DNA from: Enoplolaimus lenunculus
Lineage: Eukaryota; Nematoda; Enoplea; Enoplida; Thoracostomopsidae
DNA: 64,000 nt
Assembly (NCBI GenBank): GCA_030248215.1
Contig: JASANG010003672.1
Location: 1-64,000, forward strand
Direction of reading: 5' to 3'
Of the stretch, positions 37,218-48,800 are shown piece by piece; the stretch's first letter is position 1; every line of letters starts with the position of its first letter. Below the pieces are notes generated by a model, which was given only the letters and a program-made list of their open reading frames with translations, was not told where the DNA came from and made no database searches. The position numbers and the translations under genes are program-made.

Positions 37218-40200
37218 TTAAACGACAGCTGCGTGTATTTCTGAAATTAGGCACTTGTCGCATGAAAACTTACGAAAATAACAATCAAAAAGTGTCCATA
37301 GCCGCTGAGAATTTCCACATTTACCTACACAAATTGATGAAAACCATGCATAAATACTATCGCTACCGGAAGCCGGAGCAATGTATTTTGTAAACCTTGA
37401 ATCATGGTAAAGTACAAAAATATAATTTATCAAAAGGTCTTGAGAAAGTGTTTCAAATTGAAGTGTATGATGAGGTATTTTGTCAATTTCTGTCCGCAAG
37501 ATAAGGTTTGGTACAAGTGTCAGGGTAAACCTTAGCTTCGGGCCCGTAGCCAGAGGAAGGCTCAGACCCAACGGAAACGTTTTGATCCCTAGAAAATGTT
37601 CAACCTTGCATGTACGTCAACGAACCCTTGTATGTTCCTTCTGAAAATTTTTTAGCGCCCATAACAAAGTGAGATGGCAACGGGTCTGCTTAGCTTGAAC
37701 CTAGTTAACTTAAAATCGGAAAATCTCGAAAACTGCTCTGAAAATGTACAAAAAGCTGATCAAACCGAAACCGTATACTTACAACCTGCTGAAACATGGT
37801 TCTGAAACTTAAGATTCTAAACGCATATATGTAAATTTTTTCAATTGCGCCGCTTTAACAATTATTAAGCCCTATACACACGTGCAACTTTTTGCTGCGA
37901 GAACTTGCAGCTGCAAACAGAACTTGAATTTTTTCATTAGCCAACGAGAAAGCGAATGTAATAAATTCAATGAACTTTCACGGTTAATCAAACATGTGAA
38001 CTAAAATTCCTAGCATTGATTTTTAATAAATTATTTGCAGCTGCAAATTTTTCGAACAGGATTTTGAACAAAACTTGCAAGTGCAAGTTGCAGCTGCAAA
38101 GTTCTCGCAGCAAAAACTGGCACGTGTGAATAGGGTTTTACACTATACAAATGCAGCAGAACAACTATACTATATGCCACAGCGTAGTGCAAGTCATTAC
38201 GGCATAATTGCTTTTATTTTTAAGGGCTGTATGACACAAATGCAAAACCGCTGTAAACAAATAGATTGCAAAAATTGCAATGATGGTAAACAGCAGTCAG
38301 TTTTGCGTCAGGGTGGCCGAGTGGTCTAAGGCGCTGCGTTCAGGTCGCAGTCACATTCGTGTGGCGTGGGTTCGAATCCCACTCCTGACATGTGTCATAT
38401 TTTTATCCGAGCAATGGTAACTGATTAGAAACCTATTACTTGAAATTTCTGGATTTAGTAAAATTACCTTAAACACGGTTTCGAATACAAACCCGGATCC
38501 TAGATGTCATAACAGTTGTCTTGCTCGCTACGCTCGCTTGTAAAAAACGTTTACATGACGCTTATTTTTACATAAAGTTCAAGTTACTCTGTCACCATAA
38601 AGCCTTCTAGTTTATATAATTTGAAATAGCGAAATATATATAGAATTATGGGTGTATGGACGGCTTGTTAAATTTGCGCAGCGGTTCCAGCGTATTTTTG
38701 TTGAAATCACTAACATTTATAAATGCAATTTTTAAGACTTTAATAACCACTTGAAGATTAGTTCTAATAGGCAGATGTACCCAACAGATTTAATCTGTAG
38801 TATGGAAGTTTACTCATGCGGACAAACCGTACCCTTAACCAGGGGCGCAGCGGCTGATTCAGCAACGATGGCCATATGCGGTGATGCGCAAAATATAATA
38901 GTGAAACAAACTTTGCGAGCGAAGCAACGAAGAAACACTAGCACAATTTTAGCATTAAATCTTAATACAAACTTTTGGTTTTGAAAATCTGTGGGACAGT
39001 GGCCGGTGCATCAGCAACCGCCTCTTGCTACGCTCCATGCGCCTAATAATAACCTTGGTTTTGTATGGCTTAATAAAAATGCGTATAGTTTACAAAACTT
39101 AAAATGCCAATTATTTACCCAGCGACGTTCAGTCTCTCACAACCGACATTTTTCAAATTGAGAATCCCTTAAGGAATAAATAAATTGCTTTTGAACACAT
39201 TCCCAAACGCATAATACAAAAAGGCACTTTTGTGAAGTGATTTTGAAGCCGAGATTTTGTGCCAGATCGTATGTTTTGAGCACAGATTCAATCGATTTTT
39301 GACTATTGAAGTCAAGCGAAAATACTACAAACTTTCCAGAGTGGGCTAACGTGGAGCCAGGGGGGCCAGGCTATTTAACATGCCCCTACAAAAATGTATG
39401 CTTCCGAAAAAAGTGTAGCTCAGTTTGAAAAACGTTTGAAATCCATGCATGCGCCTCCTAAAATCTTTGAACCCATGGCATTTTCAACTGGCTACGGACC
39501 TGTTCTGGTACTGTAATTTAACTGGTTAATATTTGTTTTCAAGGCTTTAAAATTACCCGATTTTTAAATCAAGGTTGAGATAAGCATTTAAATCTTTTCC
39601 TTTCGATTGGGAAAGGTCGATGCGTCGAGTTTGGATTTCAGTTTAAACTTTATTTTGAACGTTTATGGAAATGTTATACATTTTTAAATTTCACATTTTT
39701 GATTAAAATCCAAACTAAATTACAAATTATATTTGGTTGCATTAAGCGGTGATATTCTTTAACTGCAGCGGTTTCGATTGATATTTCGTCCGTGAACTAA
39801 GCATCCCGTAGTTTCAATATGAAGTCCTTCATTTTAAAGAATAATTTAAGAAATTCGTAAACGAGCAATATTTCTATTTGGTGGCTACTGTATTTGAACA
39901 GAAATTCAAATATAAAGCGTATTTCACGTTTCTCATGATGGAGGCTCAACAGTGTAGGACAAGATTTTGGTTTTGAAAAGATTATACAAATCTCACAGAA
40001 ATATGTTTGTATCAAGCAAAGCATTTTAGTTTTCAACAGAAAAATTAAATATTGCCATGGTATACCCACAATTCCATTTCGGGATAACCCAAACGTCATT
40101 TTTGGACATATATAAAGCCATAGGAGGTTATCCTAAAATGTGTGAAAATGCTATTTGTCGTGTGTTCCACCTTGGTTCCGTTTGATTTGGCTGTGGGTAC

Positions 40201-42849
40201 GCCTGCTCGTGCGCTGGTCGAAGAAATATCGTGCAAATAATTGGATTTTAAAAACTTTGTTTTTAAAATCGCAATAGAACAATAAACAACGAAATCTCGA
40301 ACAAAATTTGACTACGATAATTTAATTTTGGAACCATGAGTATTGAAATGTCCTATGGAAATTCAACTGGCCAACACGGGCGGTTTAAGGTGAGGTCATT
40401 CATGCAATAGTCCCCTTACAGGGATCAAAAAAATTTCGCAATAAGGTTTAGTGCTAAAATTGCGTTTGGCTTCACGTTGGCAAACTTTTTCACCACTTTT
40501 ATATCGCGTGGCTCCACCTTGAGAAATTTCTGAACCCGCCATTGCCGGCCAATCAACTTTGAGAGCTATCAATTTTAATTTGCCATCTTCAGACGTCAGT
40601 TGCTGCACAAGACTGACTGATATGGCATTGGCTGTTCTGCCATTTGAACCTGAGTTTGTTTGCTAAACGCAATTTGTCGAATTTTAAAGCTGAACTTTGA
40701 AGTCTTGCGGGAATTATTGTAAGCTGTGATTTATTGTGACATTCCTGGTTTACGTTGTGCTCAAGGAAACGACGTACCGAAAAATTTAGGTTGAGTTGAT
40801 ATGTTTGTTTTATCATGGCTGGTGTTGAAAAATCGTTAGCAATCAGGGATACGGGAACGATTGATTTTTGCCAGGGTGGTAAATTAATTTAGTGATTACC
40901 GGAAGCTGAAATTAAGCTGACTAATTTAGAATTACGTGATAAGTTTTAACTTTTTAGCAGGATGTAACCAGTTATCCGTTTTCAGTAAAGATCACTGTCC
41001 GTTTCCGCCATAGAAATGCCAGAAATTCTGTATTCTCGTACATATATCTCGCAAATTTTCATTACAACTATGCTGCAACTGTTTAATATGGAATAAAATT
41101 ACGAAATTCATCCAAAATCTTTAAGTTTCGGCGCAGCTACTAGTTTTTTTAAATTTAAGAAAGCCCGGTGAATATTTGCGTGCCTTGGTTGCGCCGGCAG
41201 AAGAATTGAACATGTTTGAAATTTTTATACTTCAATATCCGTTTTCCGTTTACGTTATTTTGAACACTATCCGCTTCCCTTTTCGCACTATCTGTTCACA
41301 CCCTGCCATTTAGTGTTCCATTTAAGAACGGTCGGAGCACCCGCATGATACCCGTGTTCCACGTACCTACTGCCTGGTGGATAATACAAGAATACAGCCT
41401 TGACGGTACCGAAGAAATATCCATTCGCGTTCAAGGGTACTCGGTGTATCCGAATTTCGTCTCGGTACGACTCATAAGAACTGTATTTTTGAAATTTAGA
41501 GTTGGAAAATGTTGTGCTTTTATTTAAGGTTCATATTTTGAAATTAATTTTAATATTATTAATTGATTTTTATTGCTTGATTTTTAAGTGTTTGCTATGT
41601 ATGCGTGCGATCATGATTGTTACATGACCAAACTTCAGATGTTACTCAAATATGACACGGTAAGTGCGTTGCCCAGTGCTTTTATTACTATAGCTGGCCT
41701 ATGTATAGAACAGAGCCGCGGCAGCAGTTATAAGCATATTCCTAAACTTTAGTCTAAGCGTAAGCGTAAGAATGAGTTTATACCTAAGGCTCTGCCTATA
41801 AGCCAAAGCACAAAATTAGCCTAAAGCTTAAGCTTAATCTATCGTAGTCCTGCAGAAAAACGTTCCGTCCCTGATCTTTATAACGGTCAGCACATTTTCT
41901 ACTGTAGCTGTTGCTACACTAGTGGTAATCATTGCCCACAAAATTTTCTTTCCAAAGCCGCCTAAAAGAGGGAATCTTTCATCATTTCGGTTGAATTTAG
42001 GCTGCTTAGGTTGATTACGACGTTTACCCCATATTAACAATGTTGCAGCTAAACGCCACACAGCTACTTGATTTCTGAAAACAACCAGCTGTCCATCTCT
42101 GGTCACTGTGGCAACTTTATCAATGCTGCCATATTTATTTTTTCGCATAAATTTCAGTTAAACTCACAACTGATCGATTTAGCAGAGAAGAATGCACAGG
42201 CAACAATTGCACTCAATCAATCGACAGACGAAATATCGCAGTTGCGAATATCGAACACAGAGTTGTCGTCGCGTAGTGCGCAACTGAGCGATGCATTGCA
42301 GAGCATGCAGCATGACCGTGATTCGCTCAGGGTTCAGTATGATATGCTCAAGTATGAGGTATATATCTCAAGGTATCACAGATTGTATCTATATAGCTTG
42401 TATTGTGATGTGTATATGACACGTATCATTAATTGGTAATTGGTCTAGTAATTTGTGGACCAAATAGCAAAAACGATTAAGAAGCTCAAGTAGACTAATA
42501 ACTAAGCGCCGAATAGAGTTAAGCATCAGCTAGGCCTAGCAACTTCCCGGGGATCCAATCACTCACCGTCAAGTTGCGCACTTTACAGGCTCGGGGCTTA
42601 CCGGACGACGATTGCACAGGTCTGGGGGTACGCCTCCAGTGTCCCCTCCGGTATTTTATTTTCTAACCACTTTGCGCGCGAATCCACATCCCTGCACTTT
42701 ACTCGGTGATTCCTCGACAATCGAGATCTACTTTTTTCATTCACCCACCAGACGACGGACGCAACCACAGCTGTACAACTGATAATAGTTGCTACGAAAA
42801 TTAAACGCCATTTAAGTGTACTCTTACGACAAAAATACCGAGGCAATGG
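37218..42849 (-). CDS. type II single-pass membrane protein, family unknown; 5' end not found
   Basis: Five minus-strand exons join with matching phases: 42849/42846-42602, 41480-41302, 40649-40420, 40132-40066 and 37489-37218 (about 331 codons to a stop at 37218-37220). The first has a basic stretch (RKSTLKW) followed by a hydrophobic segment of about 20 residues (LIFVATIISCTAVVASVVWW) and then polar sequence: a signal anchor with an extracellular or Golgi-lumenal C-terminus. Later exons read, for example, GYFFGTVKAVFLYYPPGSRY and SEISQGGATRYKSGEKVCQR. No catalytic motif or known domain is recognised. There is no ATG in the first recognised exon, so an upstream exon is needed; its only upstream AG (42850-42851) lies within the end of a MITE. 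Exons 2-4 look firmly coding; the last exon is less certain. Its first intron contains two plus-strand DLG5 exons. Confidence 0.6.
37541..37690 (-). mobile_element. MITE 'C' copy, reverse orientation
   Basis: GGGCCCGTAGCCAG at the left end and AACGGGTCTGC at the right; the reverse complement shows 'AGAAGGAACATACAAGGG' and 'ACATTTTCTAGGGATC'. It lies in the last intron of the minus-strand membrane-protein gene, about 50 bp upstream of the last-exon acceptor. Confidence 0.65.
37869..38137. mobile_element. foldback element with roughly 48-bp terminal inverted repeats
   Basis: The left arm (GCCCTATACACACGTGCAAC, then 'TTTTTGCTGCGAGAACTTGC' and 'AGCTGCAA') returns inverted at 38085-38137 (TTGCAGCTGCAAAGTTCTCG, 'CAGCAAAAACTGGCACGTG', 'TGAATAGGGTT'). 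The interior of about 165 bp has no frame. A broken relative is in the GPCR intron at about 13785-13830 (GCTGCGAGTTCTTGCTGC). It ends 170 bp from the tRNA-Leu gene. Confidence 0.8.
38307..38390 (+). tRNA. tRNA-Leu (anticodon CAG)
   Basis: A full cloverleaf is visible. Acceptor stem GTCAGGG (38307-38313) pairs with TCCTGAC (38383-38389), with discriminator A at 38390. The D arm is TGGCCGAGTGGTCTAAGGCG. The anticodon stem CTGCG/CGCAG closes the loop TTCAGGT with anticodon CAG at 38341-38343. A long variable arm (TCACATTCGTGTGGC) marks the class II type expected for Leu. The T arm is GTGGG-TTCGAAT-CCCAC. There is no intron. A and B boxes are intact, so it is probably active. It lies in an intron of the minus-strand membrane-protein gene, on the opposite strand. 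Confidence 0.97.
39353..39506 (-). mobile_element. MITE 'C' copy, reverse orientation
   Basis: The right end is AACTGGCTACGGACCTG, the best-preserved terminus of the family; the left end (GTGGAGCCAGGGGGGCC) is decayed. The interior reverse complement matches the other copies. Confidence 0.7.
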
Positions 42850-45800
42850 CTTATGTAATGATCAGGGCGTAAGTTTTTTCTGCTTGACTGCAATGGAGTA
42901 AGCTTAAGCTTTAGCTTAATGTTCACTGCTTAGGCTTACGTGTAAGCTCATTCGTAGGCGTAGGCTGAGAAATGTGTTTATACAACTGTTACTGGCGGGT
43001 TCTATATATAGGTGGAAAAAAACTGTTTGGTAATCTCTTAGCCGGCTTTTGCTCAAAAATAATTTCCTTCTGAAAACTTGTAAATATTTGGACTCTTCGT
43101 GGCATTAAAGTAAAGTGCAGTAAACCCTTAGCTGAAAACGTTAGCAAAGCGTAAAACGAGAGCTGCAAACATCATTCATTGTCTTATTGAAAGAAAATCT
43201 GAAAGAGAGAAAAGAATATATTAAAGACACCATTGCTGATTTTAGTTTAATCAAACTAACTTCAAGCATAGCTGTTTTTATGGCTCCTGTACGCTTACTT
43301 CCCCATATTTAAGATTTAGGCTAAGGCTCAGGCTTAGGCTTCAGATAAAGACTTAAACAAAAAATTTAAGTTTGGTCAAGAAAACCTTTCCCGAAACCTA
43401 AACTTATGCCTAAGCCAAAAACTGTGGGAGAAAGTACACGAGAACCATTTGTATAACAGGCTTTCAATTTGCAATACAAAATGCAAACGGCGTATTCGAA
43501 CGTGCAAACATCAACTTCCACTGGTAGCAGTGCTGAAATTGAGCAATTGATGCAACATTATAAGGTAAAGTAAGCTTAAGCAGCATTTAAGGCATGTATT
43601 TATTCTACATATCAATTCTGCAATTTTCTTTTACTGTCCGAGATTGTAACAAGTTTGCATTGCATAACAAGTTTGCATTGCAATAAGTTGCACCAAATGA
43701 ACAATGATAGTAGCGTCTCTTTCCTCTTGGATTTGACATTGGTTTGAAGTATGTAGTTCACTTGTTATTCTAGCCAAAATCACACGAATAAACGGCTTGT
43801 TTCAGACAATCAGCATCGAGAACGACCGATTACGAAACGAATGTGATTCGCTTAAATCCGAAATCGCCATTAAGCAAGAAAGCAATGACTTACTTCGTGA
43901 TCAGTTAGATCTTGCTCAACAAGTACTAAAATTGCTAAGTAGTTTTTTTTGACTATCGTGGAAAGCTTAGCTCTACCACGAGTCAATGATACGCTTAAAC
44001 AAGAGTATGCAACAAGCCTTGATTTGTAGGGCAATAAATGTACTAGCGCTGGTTGCGTTTTAGTCATAGCCCCCCTCACTTTTGTGAGGAGTCGATTAAA
44101 GATTAATTACACGTGTAATTGCCGGCCAGCATTGATTAAATTTTGTCAAAAATATACGCAGACCACGTTTCACTAACAGCATTGGAATTCCGAATCTATG
44201 AAAATTTTGACCCTCTTCTAAATATGGGAGTAGGCCAAAAATGCAACGCGCGCGTGGTACATTCTTTTTTACACAGAATAAAACAGTTGTATACCCTTGT
44301 TATAGAGTATCATGCACTCTTTACCGTATTAACCCTTTAACTCATGGAGTGTACTATGAGCAACTAAATACAATTAATACATGAACAACACAGACACTGA
44401 TGGCAGTGTTTAACAATTCTAACATATATGTGCAGTTCACAATCTCTACAAGACGTGAGAGCCCCCTCGGGCTCGAGCGTCAAGCTCCTATAGCTGAATG
44501 GTCATCGTAAACGCCTCCCATCCGAGAGACTGCGATCGAATCTTACATTGAAAGTGCACCTCGTATGAAGTTGAAATTATTCATGTGAGAAAGGGTTAAA
44601 TAGTCTGATGCTGCTATTTATTGATGTCAGAGTATTGTAATTAGCTACTAATTAGACCCGTAACCTGCTCATCATGGTGAAGGAACCAAAGAATAATTTG
44701 AACATGGCATGCAAAATTTCAAATGACACACACGTGTGGCTTAGCTCTTCTGGGGGAGAATCTTCTCACTGGATGAACTTCTCGTAGACTCTTTTGCAGC
44801 TGGTCAGCTACAAATCTATTTTCATGCCGTAAACTGAAACGTGATTCCAAATGCAGAATATTTCTAACTTAACGAATCGTCGGTAAACCTGAAAATGCAA
44901 CAAATTTTGTTCTGCTGATGCACGGGCTTAGCTAAAATTCTGGTTTTATACGGGGCATATCAAATGAATATATATGGCTTTGTGTTTAAATCCATTGCTA
45001 TCAGTGAGCATTTAGTTATTAAGATAAATTTGTCAAAGTCATTGAAGAGTGATATACTCTCTTCGTCTCGCTCGGACTACGCCTCTGCGTTGACACATCT
45101 AGTTCACAATTGTTTGTTTTTCAGGACAAACGCAACGCGTGGCGACAAATAGCCGAATCTGACAAACAAATTCGTCAATTTGCACGTGAACGTGACTCGT
45201 ATGTTAAGCAGCTTCATACTTCTGAACGAGAACACGAAGATCACGTTTACAGGTATGCTTTAATCAATGTCGTATGCAACATTTTTCGGTATGAAAGGAT
45301 ACTTTTTGTGCTCCGAAATTGTACTGTTTTAGAGCGGATTATTATATTTCTCTGAGATTGACCAACACTTTGCCACATTATTCACTTATTTGGCAAGACA
45401 GCGTATTCAGAAGTTCGGATGGACCTTTTGCACCGGAAATTTTTCAGCACAGCAAAGCCGGTGAGTGGGTACATCCCCTCTCCTCTTGGATCCCCCTCTG
45501 CGTCGTTTGTGATTAGCAACAGAACCGTACGGTTTTTAATTAAAGTTGAATTTCTGTAGAAACGTATTTTTGGCATCATTCCATCAAATTTTAATACCTG
45601 AGTCTGTAGTGCATGTACGGTTCATTAAAAATATATTTCAATAAAAATCGAAATGCTCAGAAAATTTTAATTTTACAACGGTGATTAAAATGTTCCAACA
45701 GTTATGTCAGGTTGATGAAACGCTGCCGCCAATCAGAAGGCGAGTGTCACGAACTACAAGAGCAGGTAGACGCCGCTGGTCGTGAATACACGCTGGTGAT

Positions 45801-48800
45801 GGCCGAGCGTGACAGCATTCTTCGTGAAAATGAACGACTCAGCGATGAGCTTGCTCAATCAATTGAATCCAGTTTAAAGAAAACACGAAGCGTCAAATCT
45901 CACCATTCCACCAAACATCAGGCCGTGGCTAAAGAATTGTTCATTGAAAAACGAGACGAAACAGTTTCGGCAAAGTATAATCGATCCTGTATGACTGGAG
46001 AACCTCAGCGAAGACCAAGTTTATCGAAAAATGCAAGAAATACTGTGGCGTTGGAATATTCAACTGACCCACGCGGAACAGATCTCAACACAGCGTACAA
46101 CGGTTGTGTTGGTGATTCTAGCACTGGATCAAGATCTGCTAGAAGTGACGGATGGGTATATCGCGATTGTCACAATGGCGCACCTACTGCAGGCGTTCTG
46201 AATCTTGGACCCAAAAGTTCGTCGGCTGACGATAATAGCGGTGCGAGTACGATTGGAAGCAACAAAAGCAATCAAAGTAGCTCGAGTTACGAAGAAATCG
46301 ATATGCCATCGCTGACAGATAAATTGGAAACGTTAACGATTTCGTTAGACAGTGAGTGTTTGGCATTGATTGTAGCGTTTAAATTGAGAAAACTTGAATA
46401 CGATTTTTATTAAACCAAGAGTGAATTATGACAAGAGTGAGCAACTCTTGGCGTCCCGCATGGCACAAAATGTACCACCGGGTGTTGCGTTTTTGGGCCG
46501 ACCCCTCATGTTTAGAAAGGGGGGTCGCTAATCATGAATACCCCTAAATTGAACTATAAACGGACCGACCATGTTTGACACCGCATACATAAAGTGCCAA
46601 GGTTCCGAGTATGGCAAACTTAAAACCTCAGGGATCGAGTCCGGTTCCAGTTTTTTCAAAGTTCCGCTGCGCGCTATTAATAGCTGTGGGGCTTAATTAA
46701 AATTTCTTTTGTTGTTTTCATATTTGGTCGTACGAAAAAACACAAGTTTAGAAACAGAACGAATTTGAAAAGAATCAAAAGCGCTTGTGTCATTACAATT
46801 TTGAATTTGTAAGAAAAAAACGATTATTTTTAGAAACACGAAGTTGTCTTCATGAAACACGAAAACAATTAATGAAAGCGAAATTGGAACGTGATCGAAT
46901 TCGTGTTGAGCGGTAATAATATTTTTAACTTCAAGTGGCACGGTATTGGGCAGTGAAACCTGTTCTATATTGGCGACTTAGGCTCGCTTAAAGAACGTTT
47001 AGTAAAGTGTCAAGAATACATTCCACAAGACAAAACATAGTGGGCGGCCGAACTGATCCTATTTTATAAATCGAATTTTTTTACCTCTCCGGCGTGATAT
47101 TTTAATGATGATTTCGCAGGTATCTTTGGCATTCCAAAGTTCATTGGCGAATTCGTTGGATTAAAACTTGCAATTAATTAGCCCTTGCACACTACACAGG
47201 GATCCAATGTGGGGAAAGAACTTTTTATAAAGGAAAACTAATCAAATACGCAAAATCTCATTTTTCGAACCGATTTTGCCTGCGCAGTTTTGTGTTTTAT
47301 TTTTTAAGAGACAACTTAAAATCGATGCTTCGCCAGACGACAGAAGATCGAAACGAAACTACCAATCGTCTCAATGCAACCCAGGATTCGTATGAAGCAC
47401 TGAAATCAAGCAAGGCAACAGTTGAACGTGAACTCAACGAATTAAAGTAAAATATATTTTGCGTTTAAAACAAATATTCAAAGTTTTTATTATTTCGAAG
47501 CTTTTGCTAAACGTCAACATAATTAAAAAACAAACCACAGATCTTTGAAGAGCAGAAATGTAAGCCAAATGTGCTACATGCATCGTATGAAATTATTCCT
47601 GTAAGACCATATTGTGATGTGTGTGAAGCACCTTTCACAGGCTTATGGTGCAATTTGAAACTTTTGAACCAGATAATTGCAAGGTTGAATATCTTATTCA
47701 TTTGTTACGATTGGTTCGAGATACATTAAAGAAATGTTTCCGATTCGCAACTTCCGCTGTTGGCTTGTATGAAAACCTAATACTAACTGGCGATAGGTGC
47801 TACTCATAGTTGAGAGTACGCGTCCTCTGTCAACGAAAATTTTTATTTTAAAACAAAATGAACTTGTCTTATTAGCGGATACACCAAACAGGTATACCGC
47901 TAAATGTTGCAACTCAAACAGCAGCTATCAATGTGCTAACAGTATTTGTGTAAATTTTACATACGTTAACTAGCACCTCATATAAAAGTGGTGCTGGGAA
48001 CAAACAAAAAATTGCCTGGCAAAATCTATTATCCCCCAACTACATCAGCTTTGTGTTTCAGAGATCTTGTCGACAACCAAGACCTGTTCTTGCATCCTAC
48101 ATCGTTGCATGCTTCTGGTATGACTGCTGCCTATGACGTGTCCGGAGTGGCCGGGCCTCACGCTTCACGTCATTTAATGATGTCATCATCGTTCAGTCAC
48201 GATTCTGCAATTGGCAGTGATATCAGTGGGAACAGTGCAGGTGGAACGATTGCAACTTCTAATCATGCTACAGCGGCGGCGGTGTTATCTGTGACAAGTG
48301 TTTCCGCGGGTGACTGGGAGATTGAAACAGTTGATGTACCAAAAATTGAAGTTAGTTTTATTGTTCCTTATGTTTGATTTAGGTGCATTTAGGACTGTGC
48401 CGTTTTTCGTTGGTGCTGTGAAAGCGTAGGTTTACATTTTAGACCATATTTTTGCATAGGCTTAGGACTAGATTTACATTTTTTAAACGCTTAGGCTTTA
48501 GGATAACGTTAAGAGTATGCTGAATCTACAGCTACGGCCCTAAAAGTAACACTGGCTATTTCTTCTATGTAATTATTTCCTGCATTTGAAAGTACACATT
48601 ATTTTTATGGTTTAAATTTGAAGTCTTCACACTGCACGCATGACTGTATAAAATGTGTTTTGAGGGTTTTATCATATATACATGAGTACCAATTCGTATT
48701 CTGTACTGAACATAAAATTAGTGTAAAGGAAACATTTACGCGATCTTAGTGGATATATTTTTTAGGCGAAAACAAACGATACTCCTCAATCTCACCAAAC

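Noticed and set aside
40589-40816. 75-codon minus-strand frame over part of the membrane-protein exon
   Set aside because: It is the wrong frame; the phase-consistent exon 40649-40420 uses a different one.
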